A program made the position numbers and the translations under genes. This document shows positions 1 through 7,904 of a DNA stretch of 35,447 nucleotides, one piece after another. How positions within the stretch are numbered: position 1 is the stretch's first letter; each line of letters begins with the position of its first letter. The stretch is taken from the NCBI GenBank assembly GCA_902806205.1, contig CADCVR010000018.1, forward strand, positions 1 to 35,447, written 5' to 3'. The stretch is from an uncultured Solirubrobacteraceae bacterium. GTDB lineage: Bacteria > Actinomycetota > Thermoleophilia > Solirubrobacterales > Solirubrobacteraceae. Below the pieces are notes generated by a model. The model was not told the DNA's origin and searched no databases. It saw only the letters and a program-made list of their open reading frames with translations.

Positions 1-1
1 T

Positions 2-1315
2 GCCCCGGAGCTCGTCCCGGACCGTCGCTCCTGCCCGGCCGGCGCGGGCTTCGACTGCTTCACCCTGCGGGTGGACCTGGACCGCGCCGGACGGGCCGCG
101 AGCGCCTCGGGGCGACTGACGCTCCGCGTCGCCGTCCAGGCGGGCGGCCGGCCGGCCGAGGGGTACCTCGTGTCGCTCTCCGGCGGGCCGGGGCAGCCCG
201 GCCTGCCCTCGGCGCAGGAGGTCCGCGAGCGCCTGGGGTCCGTCGCGCCGGGCTACGGGCTCGTGGTCCTCGACCAGCGCGGAACGGGCGCCGGCGCCCT
301 GGACTGCCCGCGGCTGCAGCGCTCCGTCGGGTCCTCCGATGTCGCCGTGGCCGCCCGCGGGAGCGTCGAGGCGTGCGCGCGCGAGGTCGGCGCGCGCCGC
401 GCGGCCTTCACCACCGCCGATACGGTCGCCGATCTGGAGGATCTGCGTGAGGCGCTCGGTGCCGAGCGCCTCACGCTGGCCGGTGTCTCCTACGGCACGT
501 TCGTCGCCGAGCGCTACGCCCTGGCCCATCCCGGGCGCGTACGGGGACTGATCCTCGACTCCGTGGTCCGCCAGCACGGGGCGGACGCCCTGCTCGCGCG
601 GAACATGGCGGCGGTCCCGCGGGTGCTGCGCGCGGTCTGCCGGCGGGAGCGCTGCCGCGGGGACGTCGCGGCGGACCTCCGCGCCGCGTTCGCCTTCGGC
701 GCCGACGACGTCGCGCTGCTCGACACGCTCGTCGCGCTGAGCTTGGGCGAGCCGCGGCTCGACGAGCTACCCGCGGCGCTGCGCGACGCGGCGCGCGGAC
801 GCCTCGAAGGGCTGGAGCGGCTGGGTGCGCAGGTGCGCGAGGAGGCCGCCGGCGTCCCCCCGGAGCTCTTCTCGGCCGGGCTGCACGCGGCGACGCTCTG
901 TGCCGAGAGCGACGTGCCGTGGGCCGACGCGACCGCGCTGCCCGCCGACCGCGAGCAGGGCCTGGCCCAGGCGCGCGCTCAGCTGACGCCGGGGCGCCTC
1001 GGCGGCTTCGAGCCCGCGACCGCGGTGGAGAACGGACTGGCCGACACCTGCCGGCGCTGGCCGCCGCTCAAGCAGGCACCGTCGACGCCGACCGGGCCGC
1101 TGCCGCCGGTCCCCACGCTGCTGCTGGCCGGGGAGCTCGACCTCGCGACCCCGCTGGAGGACGCCCGCGAGCAGCGGCTCCGGGCACCCGCCGGGACGCT
1201 GGTGATCGTCCCGGGGATGGGCCACTCCGTGCTGGCGCGCGACCCGTCGGGGTGCGCGCTTCGAGCGGCGGAGCGCTTCCTGGCCGGCCGCCCGGTCGAC
1301 ACGCGCTGCGGCTGA
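2..1315 (+). CDS. Alpha/beta hydrolase, TAP-like peptidase type (5' end outside window)
   Basis: The open frame runs from the first complete codon at base 2, so the N-terminus and probably a signal peptide lie upstream. The visible start resembles the mature N-terminus of secreted TAP-like hydrolases, with two Cys before a 'TLRVDLD'-type strand. The nucleophile elbow GVSYG (S at about codon 164 of the visible frame), the acid loop LAGELDLATP and the C-terminal histidine in PGMGHS form a complete Ser-Asp-His triad. Known members of this family are exported proteases or aminopeptidases that remove short peptides; the substrate here is unknown. The gene is convergent with the downstream nucleotidyltransferase gene, with 32 bp between the stops. 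The hydrolase fold is secure and the peptidase activity is inferred. Confidence 0.9.
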   Translation, partial: APELVPDRRSCPAGAGFDCFTLRVDLDRAGRAASASGRLTLRVAVQAGGRPAEGYLVSLSGGPGQPGLPSAQEVRERLGSVAPGYGLVVLDQRGTGAGALDCPRLQRSVGSSDVAVAARGSVEACAREVGARRAAFTTADTVADLEDLREALGAERLTLAGVSYGTFVAERYALAHPGRVRGLILDSVVRQHGADALLARNMAAVPRVLRAVCRRERCRGDVAADLRAAFAFGADDVALLDTLVALSLGEPRLDELPAALRDAARGRLEGLERLGAQVREEAAGVPPELFSAGLHAATLCAESDVPWADATALPADREQGLAQARAQLTPGRLGGFEPATAVENGLADTCRRWPPLKQAPSTPTGPLPPVPTLLLAGELDLATPLEDAREQRLRAPAGTLVIVPGMGHSVLARDPSGCALRAAERFLAGRPVDTRCG

Positions 1316-1347
1316 GCAGCCCGGGACGACGCGTGCCGTCCGGCAGT

Positions 1348-2739
1348 TCAGGCCCCGAGCGAGCGGGCGAGGGCGACGGCCTCGTCCTTGGTCGCGATCT
1401 CGCCCGCCCAGCGCGCCTCGGCGATCGCCGCCAGCAGCGTCCCGAGACGCGGGCCCGGGTCGACCCCGAGGGCGCGCGCGAGCTCGTCGCCGCGCACGAG
1501 CGGCGCGGGACGCGCGGCGTCGTGCCAGGCCAGCGCGTCGTGGAGGATCTCGCGCGCGAGGGCGAGGTGCGCGCTGATCGCCGGGCGGGCATTGTCACCG
1601 CGGGTCGCGACGCGGTCGCAGACCGTCAGCAGCGTCACGTCGGCGGCCACCGGCTCGCACGCCGTCAGGTAGCGGTAGACCGTCCGCCGGCCCAAGGGTT
1701 GCTCGCGGACCAGGAACCCGAGGCGCAGGTGATGGCGGGTGAGCGCGGCGACGTGTGCGCGCAGCCGCTCGGACGCCTTCCAGCGCGCGAGGATCTGCCG
1801 CCCCAACTGCGCTCCGGTGGTGTCGTGGCCGATGAACGTCACGCGCCCGTCGTCGAGCACGTCCCGGGTCGCCGGCTTGGCGATGTCGTGCAGCAGCGCG
1901 CCGAAGCGCAGCGCGACGCCGCGCGTCAGCCCGTCGGCCAGTGGCTCGGCCAGCAGCGCCGTGACGCCCGCGGCGTGCTCCTCGCCGACCAGCGTCTGCG
2001 GCTGCGCCTCGAGGTCGACGGCGACCTGCAGCGTCGCGAGCGTGTGGTCGTGGACGTCGAGATGGTGGAAGCGGTTCTGGGCCATGCCGCGGCAGGCGGC
2101 GAGCTCGGGCAGGAGCGCCTCGTAGAGCCCGAGGCGCTCCATCAGCTCGAAGCCGTGAAGCACGGCCGGGGCCGCCACGACCCGCTTGAGCTCGGCGAAG
2201 ACGCGCTCCTGCGCGATCCCGGCCGCGCCCGTCGCCTCCGCGCGCGCGGCGGCGAGGCTTGCCCGGTCGGGCTCCAGCCCCAGTTCGCAGGCCAGGCGCG
2301 CGAGCCGCAGCACCCGAAGCGGGTCGTCGGCGAACGCGCACGGCGCGACCATCCGCAGGCGACCACTCGCCAGGTCGCCCACACCGTCGTGCGGGTCGAC
2401 GAGTGGGCCCCCGCCGAGTGGCTCGGCGATCGCGTTGACGGTGAAGTCGCGCAGGCCGACGTCGGCTTCGATGGAGCCGCCGCGCAGCGGCACCAGGTCC
2501 ACCTGCCAGTCGCGGCCGGGGGCGAGGACCCGCCAGCCGCCGAACGCGTCGGAGAGCGGGAACGCCGGCCCTCCCACCCCGACGGCGAGGTGGCGGGCGG
2601 CGGCGCGCACGTCACCGTCGAGGACGAGGTCGACGTCATCGACGGGCCGGTGCAGGAGCCGGTCGCGCACCGCACCGCCGACGACCCAGGCCCGCGCGTC
2701 GCCGAGCAGCTCACGCGCCGCGTCGAGCGCCGCGCTCAC
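1348..2739 (-). CDS. cca: CCA-adding / poly(A) polymerase family nucleotidyltransferase with HD domain
   Basis: 463 residues. The head domain opens with WVVGGAVRDRLL followed by DDVDLVLDGD, the GG-x-VRD and D-x-D metal-binding signatures of class II tRNA nucleotidyltransferases and poly(A) polymerases. The RNA-binding middle region follows (LRVLRLARLACELG). The C-terminal half carries an HD phosphohydrolase domain with HHLDVHDH and FGALLHDIAKP. Family knowledge: the enzyme adds or repairs the 3' CCA of tRNA, and HD-containing versions also have phosphatase/phosphodiesterase activity. Sequence alone does not firmly separate CCA addition from poly(A) polymerase. I chose the GTG start at 2739 because it gives the natural domain start and overlaps the alr stop by GTGA, implying translational coupling. 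A longer open frame upstream to 2988 is the antisense-phase shadow of alr. Confidence 0.9.
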   Translation of the reverse strand: MSAALDAARELLGDARAWVVGGAVRDRLLHRPVDDVDLVLDGDVRAAARHLAVGVGGPAFPLSDAFGGWRVLAPGRDWQVDLVPLRGGSIEADVGLRDFTVNAIAEPLGGGPLVDPHDGVGDLASGRLRMVAPCAFADDPLRVLRLARLACELGLEPDRASLAAARAEATGAAGIAQERVFAELKRVVAAPAVLHGFELMERLGLYEALLPELAACRGMAQNRFHHLDVHDHTLATLQVAVDLEAQPQTLVGEEHAAGVTALLAEPLADGLTRGVALRFGALLHDIAKPATRDVLDDGRVTFIGHDTTGAQLGRQILARWKASERLRAHVAALTRHHLRLGFLVREQPLGRRTVYRYLTACEPVAADVTLLTVCDRVATRGDNARPAISAHLALAREILHDALAWHDAARPAPLVRGDELARALGVDPGPRLGTLLAAIAEARWAGEIATKDEAVALARSLGA

Positions 2740-3809
2740 GCCACCTCGGTGCGCGTGACCCGCGCGGTGAGTCCGCAGGTCACCTCGTAGTTCAAGGTGC
2801 CCAGGCGCCCGGCAACCTCTTCGGCGGTGATCCCGTCGCCGATCAGCGTCACCGTGTCGCCGGGGCGCACCGGGCTCCCGCCCGGTCCGAGGTCGACGGT
2901 GATGTTGTCCATCGAGACCGTCCCGACGAGCGGGTAGCGCTCGCCGTGGATGACGACGTCCGCGTTGTTGGTCAGCCCGCGCCGCCAACCGTCGCCGTAG
3001 CCGATCGGCACGGTGGCCAGGACGGTGTCACGGGCGGCGACGAAGCGCCGCCCGTAACCCGCGCTCTCCCCTGCGGCGCAGGCCTTCACCGCCGCCACGT
3101 AGGACGTGAGCCGCAGCGCCGGGCGCAGAGCGAGCCGTGCGGGGTCCGTGTTGGCCGGGTCGAGGCCGTAGAGGGCGACGCCCGCGCGGACCATGTCGAA
3201 GTGGGCGGCGGGCGCTGCGAGGGTCGCCGCGGAGTTCGCCGCGTGCACGAGGGCGTCGGGGAAGCGCGCGTTCAGGGGGCGCGCCCAGGCGGTGAAGCGC
3301 GAGAGCTGCTCGGCGAAGAACGGGTCGCCCGGGACGTCCGCGGTGGCGAAGTGCGTCATGAGCCCGGCGAGCTGTCCGCGCGCCGCGAGCGCCTCGGCGA
3401 CCGCGGTGGCCTGCTCGGGCGAGCGCGTTCCCAGGCGGCCCATGCCGCTGTCGAGCTTGACGTGGACACGGGCGACCGACGGCAGGCCGTCCAGGGACGC
3501 CAGGTTCCAGGCGACGATGTCGGCCCGGGCGGCCAGCGCGATCTCGCGCTCGGCCGGCGAGAGCGCGCCCATGACCAGGATCCGCGGGGTGGCGAAGCCG
3601 GCGGCGCGGAGGCCGGCCGCTTCGAGCGCCGTCGCGACCGCGAGCCAGTCTGCGCCCGTGTGCGCCGCCGCCAGCGCGGCGCCGTGGCCGTAGCCGTCGG
3701 CCTTGACGACGGCGCACAGCCGGGTCCCGCGCGACAGGACGGCGCGCAGCGTCACGGCGTTCGCCGCGAGGGCAGCAGGATCGATGTGCGCCTGGGCCCG
3801 CAGAGCCAC
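2736..3809 (-). CDS. alr: Alanine racemase
   Basis: 357 residues, the usual length. PLP-dependent interconversion of L- and D-alanine for peptidoglycan, in the cytoplasm. The fold-III barrel opens with AHIDPAALAAN. The PLP lysine is K36 in AVVKADGYGHG. The second catalytic base is the tyrosine in SAGYGRRF, and the C-terminal beta domain has GTVSMDN. The GTG start at 3809 has a GGGGA ribosome-binding sequence 6-7 bases upstream. The stop overlaps the next gene's start (GTGA). In many actinobacteria alr directly follows nnr; here a channel gene, a CBS gene and two large palindromes intervene, and the first palindrome ends only about 15 bp before the start codon. The alr promoter must therefore lie in or beyond the palindromes, or alr is read through from upstream. 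Confidence 0.95.
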   Translation of the reverse strand: MALRAQAHIDPAALAANAVTLRAVLSRGTRLCAVVKADGYGHGAALAAAHTGADWLAVATALEAAGLRAAGFATPRILVMGALSPAEREIALAARADIVAWNLASLDGLPSVARVHVKLDSGMGRLGTRSPEQATAVAEALAARGQLAGLMTHFATADVPGDPFFAEQLSRFTAWARPLNARFPDALVHAANSAATLAAPAAHFDMVRAGVALYGLDPANTDPARLALRPALRLTSYVAAVKACAAGESAGYGRRFVAARDTVLATVPIGYGDGWRRGLTNNADVVIHGERYPLVGTVSMDNITVDLGPGGSPVRPGDTVTLIGDGITAEEVAGRLGTLNYEVTCGLTARVTRTEVA

Positions 3810-3823
3810 CGCGTCCCCGGGCT

Positions 3824-3991
3824 CAGGAGCCTCTTGAGATATTCGCGCGCCCGCTCAAAACTCCCTCGCGCGCACCATCCGCCACGCGACGACTGGCAGA
3901 TCCGACCAGGATCTGCCACGTCGTCACGCGACACCTGGCGCGGGCGATGTGGCTCTGAGCGACCACACGGCGATACATCAACAGACTCCTA
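3824..3991. repeat. Long imperfect palindrome A, tandem with palindrome B
   Basis: The segment folds back on itself around base 3906. The centre is a perfect 10-bp stem (TGGCAGATCC at 3894-3903 with GGATCTGCCA at 3909-3918, loop GACCA). After a one-base bulge come GACGAC/GTCGTC (3888-3893 with 3920-3925). The outer ends AGGAGCCTCTTGA (3825-3837) and TCAACAGACTCCT (3978-3990) pair at 11 of 13 positions. The intervening arms align with small gaps. I find no convincing gene in it. It ends just upstream of the alr ribosome-binding site. Confidence 0.7.
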
Positions 3992-4159
3992 GATGATTGA
4001 TTCCACGAGGTGGTCCCGTCGATCGGCGGTTCGGGTGGATGGCTGACGCCGCACGATTCCGCAGCCGATCCTGTACGGATCGGCAAGGGATCGGGTGGTG
4101 TCAGGTGCCAGCCGAAACGTCGAGCGGGCGGCACCGAATCCGTGGAATCACTCATCTAG
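3989..4159. repeat. Long imperfect palindrome B, overlapping the CBS gene stop
   Basis: A 171-bp palindrome centred at 4074. The outer 19-base arms (3989-4007 and 4141-4159) are inverted copies with one mismatch. The centre is a perfect 8-bp stem GCCGATCC (4064-4071) / GGATCGGC (4077-4084) with a 5-base loop. Intermediate arm sequence, for example CTGAC at 4043-4047 with GTCAG at 4100-4104, also pairs. CTAG occurs in the same orientation at both ends (3989-3992, 4156-4159), resembling a target-site duplication. The right CTAG contains the TAG stop of the CBS gene. Confidence 0.75.
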
Positions 4160-4620
4160 TCGCGAGCGAGCGACTCGAGCACGTCGACGCGCGTGACCAG
4201 GCCGACGAGCCGGCCGTGCTCCACGACCGGCAGGCGGTTGTGGTGCTTGGCCGAGATGAGGTGCGCGGCCTCCTTGACCGTCGCCTCGGGTCCGATCGTC
4301 ACCGGGTCCTCGGTCATGAGCTCCTCCGCGCGCGCGGCGGTCGCCTTCTTCAGGCGATCCTCGAAGTGCTTCATGCCGTTGAACTCGAGCGGGATCAGCC
4401 CGCCGAAGAGCTCGATGTAGTGCGGTACGTGGAGGTCGCCCTCCTCGTCGCCGATCACCAGGTCGGCTTCGGTGATCATGCCGACGCAGCGCCCACCCGC
4501 GTTGACCACCGGGAGCCCGTTGACCTCGTGCTCCTGGAGCTTGCGCACGACTTCCTCGAGCGTCGCGTCCGGGGCCACGGTCACGGGCTGTGGGTCCATG
4601 ATCTCGGCGACGGTCTGCAT
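4156..4620 (-). CDS. Tandem CBS-domain protein
   Basis: 154 residues made almost wholly of two CBS motifs. The first starts MQTVAEIMDPQPVTV and contains HEVNGLPVVNAGGRCVGMIT. The second starts AEELMTEDPVTIGPEA and contains HHNRLPVVEHGRLVGLVTR. CBS pairs (Bateman modules) bind adenine nucleotides and regulate partner proteins. The ATG at 4620 has a GAGG ribosome-binding sequence about 5 bases upstream and lies 11 bp after the K+ channel stop, so the two genes are very likely one transcription unit. A role as nucleotide-sensing partner of that channel is a reasonable inference only. The stop codon lies inside the terminal arm of a 171-bp palindrome. Confidence 0.9.
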   Translation of the reverse strand: MQTVAEIMDPQPVTVAPDATLEEVVRKLQEHEVNGLPVVNAGGRCVGMITEADLVIGDEEGDLHVPHYIELFGGLIPLEFNGMKHFEDRLKKATAARAEELMTEDPVTIGPEATVKEAAHLISAKHHNRLPVVEHGRLVGLVTRVDVLESLARD

Positions 4621-4631
4621 CGCGCCTCAGG

Positions 4632-5987
4632 CTACCGGGCGCCCGAGGCGGCAGACCCGGCGGTCGCGGCCGTCCCCACGTGCACGTCGAACGACTCGAT
4701 CCGCCCGTCCCGCCCGATCACCCAGACGGCATCGTCGGCGACGAAGGCCTCCAGGGCCGACGAGCCCAGCGCCGCGGCGGCGAACAGCGTGCCGCCGATC
4801 CGGTACACGTCGCGCACGGCACCGACCCGCAGCAGGGCGCGCGTCTCGTCCATGACATCGCCGCTGCCGGCGCGCAGGACCGTCCGCAGGTCCTCGCGCA
4901 CCGCCAGCGCGGCCATCGCCGTCGAGATGTTCTCGATCTCGTCGGAGGTGACGGCGGCGAGCCCGCGGGCGCGCCCCAGCGAGAGCCGCTGCAGCACCGC
5001 CCGGCTGTTCCCCCGGCCGATCACGACGGGGATCCCGTACTGCTTGGCCCGCCTGATGTTGTCGGCCTCGGGATCGTGCTCGACCGCCACGACGGGCACG
5101 CCGAGCTCCCGAAGCATCATGCACAGCCGCAACCCGACCTGGCCGAGGCCCACGACGACGACATGCTCCTTGCGCGGCATCGACCGCCGGCCGAAGATCG
5201 CGACGAGGCGACGGTTCAGCAGGCGGTCGATGAGGCCCGCGGTGAAGACGGCGGTGAAGGCCAGGGCAGCGAGCATCATCGTGGCCGAGAAGATCTTCAG
5301 CCAGCCGGGCCCGTCGTCGACCCCGGGGTTGGGCCCGACGGTGACGAGCGTCTTCATCGCCAGGTAGATCGCGTCCACGGCGGACTCGTGCAGCACCAGC
5401 CCCACGACGGTGGCGTCGGCGACCAGGACCAGCAGGAACCCGAGAAGGCCCGCGAGGAGCGTCTTGGCGCTCAGCTCGAAGGGATGCAGCAGCGCGCCCA
5501 GGTTCAGTGCGAACCGGTCGCCGGCCCCCGGCACCGCCAGCGGCACGGTGACCGGTCCGTCGGCGCCGTCGCGGACGCCGAGCACCCGGTCGCCGTCGCG
5601 CCGGACGGTGAGCAGGTCGCCCGCGAGGCAGGCGGCCGCCAGCGACGGGGCTGCGACGTCGGCCATCGAGACGACCCGGGCGGTGGGCACCGCGCGGTGC
5701 AGCTGCGCGGCGAGATCGCGGTTGTAGATCGTCACGATGAGGCGCACTCCGGGCCGCAGACCCTCGACGACGAGCGCGAGGCGCAGGGAGACGCGGTCGT
5801 CGCGCGAGGTGACCAGCACGGCGTCGACGCCTGGGGCCAGCACGCGACGGATCTCGCGGTCGGGCGGCTCGCGCAGGTGGATCACCTCCGCATCTGCGTC
5901 GTCCAGGGCACGGCGCGCGGCGTCGGCCACGCGTCCGTGCCCGACGACGAGGATGCGTCCCTTGCCGGCTGGCGAAGGCTGGCTCAC
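4632..5987 (-). CDS. Two-TM potassium-channel-like protein with N- and C-terminal TrkA-N/RCK domains
   Basis: 451 residues. An N-terminal nucleotide-binding domain (ILVVGHGRVADAA, about residues 11-130) precedes the pore module: TM1 about 175-199, a pore loop with TLVTVGPNPG about 213-222, and TM2 about 232-255. A second TrkA-N domain (VVVVGLGQVGLR, about 275-400) follows. This is the layout of an ion channel gated by ligand-binding RCK domains in the inner membrane. The selectivity filter reads TVGPNP instead of TVGYGD, so ion selectivity cannot be assumed. The GTG start at 5987 lies 6 bp past the nnr stop and the CBS gene follows 11 bp downstream. Family assignment is good; conductance is uncertain. 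Confidence 0.85.
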   Translation of the reverse strand: MSQPSPAGKGRILVVGHGRVADAARRALDDADAEVIHLREPPDREIRRVLAPGVDAVLVTSRDDRVSLRLALVVEGLRPGVRLIVTIYNRDLAAQLHRAVPTARVVSMADVAAPSLAAACLAGDLLTVRRDGDRVLGVRDGADGPVTVPLAVPGAGDRFALNLGALLHPFELSAKTLLAGLLGFLLVLVADATVVGLVLHESAVDAIYLAMKTLVTVGPNPGVDDGPGWLKIFSATMMLAALAFTAVFTAGLIDRLLNRRLVAIFGRRSMPRKEHVVVVGLGQVGLRLCMMLRELGVPVVAVEHDPEADNIRRAKQYGIPVVIGRGNSRAVLQRLSLGRARGLAAVTSDEIENISTAMAALAVREDLRTVLRAGSGDVMDETRALLRVGAVRDVYRIGGTLFAAAALGSSALEAFVADDAVWVIGRDGRIESFDVHVGTAATAGSAASGAR

Positions 5988-5993
5988 CAGGGC

Positions 5994-7496
5994 TCAGCTC
6001 GCGTGGCCGAGTCGCGCGACCACGTCACCGGCGATCACCGCGCGCGCCGAGCCGGCGGCCTGGGCGGCGAGCTGTCCCGCCCGGAGGTGCAGGTGGACGG
6101 CTGTCACCGCTGCGGTGAACGGATCGAGGCCCGCGGCCAGCCCCGCGCCGCAGACCCCGGCGAGCACGTCCCCTGTCCCGGCGGTCGCCAGCCCGGGGGC
6201 GCCCCCGGGCGAGACGGCGACGCGACCGTCCGGCGCGGCCACCAGCGTGTCGTCCCCCTTGAGCACCACCACGGCGTCGGCCTGCACGGCGGCGGCGCGG
6301 GCGTGGCGCAGCCGCTCGCGCTCGACGGCATGGCTCTCCACCCCGAGCAGCCGGCCGAGCTCACCGGCATGGGGCGTGATGATCGTCGCGGCCGCACGCG
6401 GGCCGATCCAGCGCACCTGGCCGGCGAACGCGTTCAGGCCGTCAGCGTCCAGCACGAGCGGTAGCGGGCACTCCTCGGCCAGCTCGATGGTCATGTCGCG
6501 CGTGGCCTCGGCGCGTCCCAGCCCACCCCCCAGGACGAGCGCCCCGTGGTGGCGGGCCGCTTCGGCGAGCGCCTCCTGCGCGGCCGCGACGGCGAGCGCG
6601 CCGTCCGCGTCGGCCAGCCCGCGGGTCATGATTTCGGTGAGCTTGACCTCGAAGATCGCCTCGAGCGACGCGGGCACCAGCGCGGTGACGTAGCCCGCGC
6701 CCGACCGGGCTGCGGCGCTCGCCGCCAGGCAGACGGCGCCGGTCAGGCCCCGCGAGCCGCCCACGACCAGCACGTGACCGGCGCTGAACTTCGTCGAGGC
6801 CAGGCCACGCGCGGGGAGCGCGTCGAGCACCCCGGGACCCGTGAGCGAGATCTCCGCGTCGGGCCAGCGCTCCTGAAGGCCGATGTCGACGACGTGAACG
6901 GTGCCGGCGCAGCTCTTGCCCGGATGGATCCACAGCCCGGGCTTGGCGGCGGCGAACGTCACCGTGGCCTCGGCGCGGACGACGGTCTCGCCCTCGGCGA
7001 CCACGCCGGTCGAGGCGTCGACACCGCTCGGCACGTCGCAGGCGACCACGGGCAACCCTGCGCTGCACACCAGCCGGATGGCGTCAGCCGCCCAGCCGCG
7101 CGGCGCACCCGAGGTGCCGGTGCCCAGCAGGCAGTCGACCACGCCGGCCGCGCCGTCGAGCGCGCCGGGCTCGACGGGGACCGGAGGGTCGCCCGTGAGC
7201 GCGCCGGCGGCGCCGCGCGCGTCGCCCTCGAGCTCTGCCGCCGGCGCGGCGGCGAGCACGCGGACCTCCCGGCCGGCCTCGCGCAGCAGCCGCGCCGCGA
7301 CGTAGCCGTCGCCGCCGTTGTTCCCCTTGCCGCAGACGACGGCGATCAGTCCCTCGGGCAGCTCGCGGGTGACGACGTCGGCCAGGCCACGGCCCGCGCG
7401 CTCCATCAGCTCACCGCCGGGCGTGCCCGCGGCGATCGCCGCGGCGTCGGCGGCGCGCATCGCCCGGGCGTCGGGCAGCGGCTCGAGGCCGTTCAC
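5994..7496 (-). CDS. nnr: Bifunctional NAD(P)H-hydrate epimerase / ADP-dependent NAD(P)H-hydrate dehydratase
   Basis: 500 residues, the normal size of the fused enzyme. The N-terminal YjeF_N epimerase half carries VCGKGNNGGDGYVAARLL (about 50-67) and VVACDVPSGVDASTG. The C-terminal ribokinase-like dehydratase half carries GHVLVVGGSRGLTGA, TPHAGELGRLL and TAGTGDVLAGVCGAG. It repairs the damaged cofactors NADHX and NADPHX: the first half interconverts epimers and the second dehydrates the S-form with ADP. The GTG start at 7496 overlaps the acpS stop (GTGA). acpS-nnr adjacency is a conserved actinobacterial arrangement. Confidence 0.95.
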   Translation of the reverse strand: MNGLEPLPDARAMRAADAAAIAAGTPGGELMERAGRGLADVVTRELPEGLIAVVCGKGNNGGDGYVAARLLREAGREVRVLAAAPAAELEGDARGAAGALTGDPPVPVEPGALDGAAGVVDCLLGTGTSGAPRGWAADAIRLVCSAGLPVVACDVPSGVDASTGVVAEGETVVRAEATVTFAAAKPGLWIHPGKSCAGTVHVVDIGLQERWPDAEISLTGPGVLDALPARGLASTKFSAGHVLVVGGSRGLTGAVCLAASAAARSGAGYVTALVPASLEAIFEVKLTEIMTRGLADADGALAVAAAQEALAEAARHHGALVLGGGLGRAEATRDMTIELAEECPLPLVLDADGLNAFAGQVRWIGPRAAATIITPHAGELGRLLGVESHAVERERLRHARAAAVQADAVVVLKGDDTLVAAPDGRVAVSPGGAPGLATAGTGDVLAGVCGAGLAAGLDPFTAAVTAVHLHLRAGQLAAQAAGSARAVIAGDVVARLGHAS

Positions 7497-7849
7497 CGCG
7501 CGAGCACCGCCACCGCGCCCGCCATCGCGCGCGTGTGGGTCAGCGAGACCTCGACGCGCACCCCGAGCGCGGCTGCCCGCGCGGCGACGGAGCCGTGGAG
7601 CACCATGCCCACCCGGGCGCTGCCCCCGCCGGCGACCTCGATGAGCTGGGGCGAGAAGGCGTCGAGCCCGAGTGCCTTGGTCACCGCCTCCTTCGCGCAG
7701 AACCGCGCCGCGAGGTGCTGCGCCGGACGTGCCCGCGAGGCGGCGTAGGCGCGTTCGCCGGGCGTGAACAGGCGCTCGGCGAGCCCCGGGCGGCGCTCCA
7801 GCGCGGCCGCCATGCGCTCGACCTCGAGCAGATCCAGTCCGATGTCCAC
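7493..7849 (-). CDS. acpS: Holo-[acyl-carrier-protein] synthase
   Basis: 118 residues from the GTG at 7849. Transfers 4'-phosphopantetheine from CoA to acyl carrier protein. Signatures are VDIGLDLLEVERM at the start (the metal-binding D of the family G-x-D motif), RLFTPGERAY, and ARFCAKEAVTKALG, the F-x-x-KEA-x-x-KA motif. I prefer 7849 because family members start two or three residues before the G-x-D motif. An in-frame ATG at 7882 would add 11 residues and neither start has a strong ribosome-binding sequence. The stop overlaps the nnr start. Confidence 0.92.
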   Translation of the reverse strand: MDIGLDLLEVERMAAALERRPGLAERLFTPGERAYAASRARPAQHLAARFCAKEAVTKALGLDAFSPQLIEVAGGGSARVGMVLHGSVAARAAALGVRVEVSLTHTRAMAGAVAVLAR

Positions 7850-7904
7850 GGTGTCCGAGGCTACCTGGCCCTTCGGCGCCACGGCCGTCGCGGCGGCCCG
7901 GGAC

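Noticed and set aside
1316-1347. Terminator between the hydrolase and cca genes
   Set aside because: Only a 5-bp stem (GGACG/CGTCC) with an 8-base loop; not above chance at this GC content.
919-2790. Long plus-strand open frame opposite the cca gene
   Set aside because: Arg/Gly/Ala-rich low-complexity translation with no motifs; antisense shadow of a well-supported gene in GC-rich DNA. The same holds for the large frames at 4680-6464, 8250-10130, 11207-12991 and 30755-32341.
3823-4155. 110-codon minus-strand open frame spanning the tandem palindromes
   Set aside because: Translation has no protein-like pattern and no ribosome-binding site, and the region is explained better as palindromic DNA.
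3824-4159. CRISPR array or integron attC sites
   Set aside because: No direct repeats with regular spacers. The palindromes lack GTTRRRY/RYYYAAC-type core boxes and there is no integrase gene nearby.
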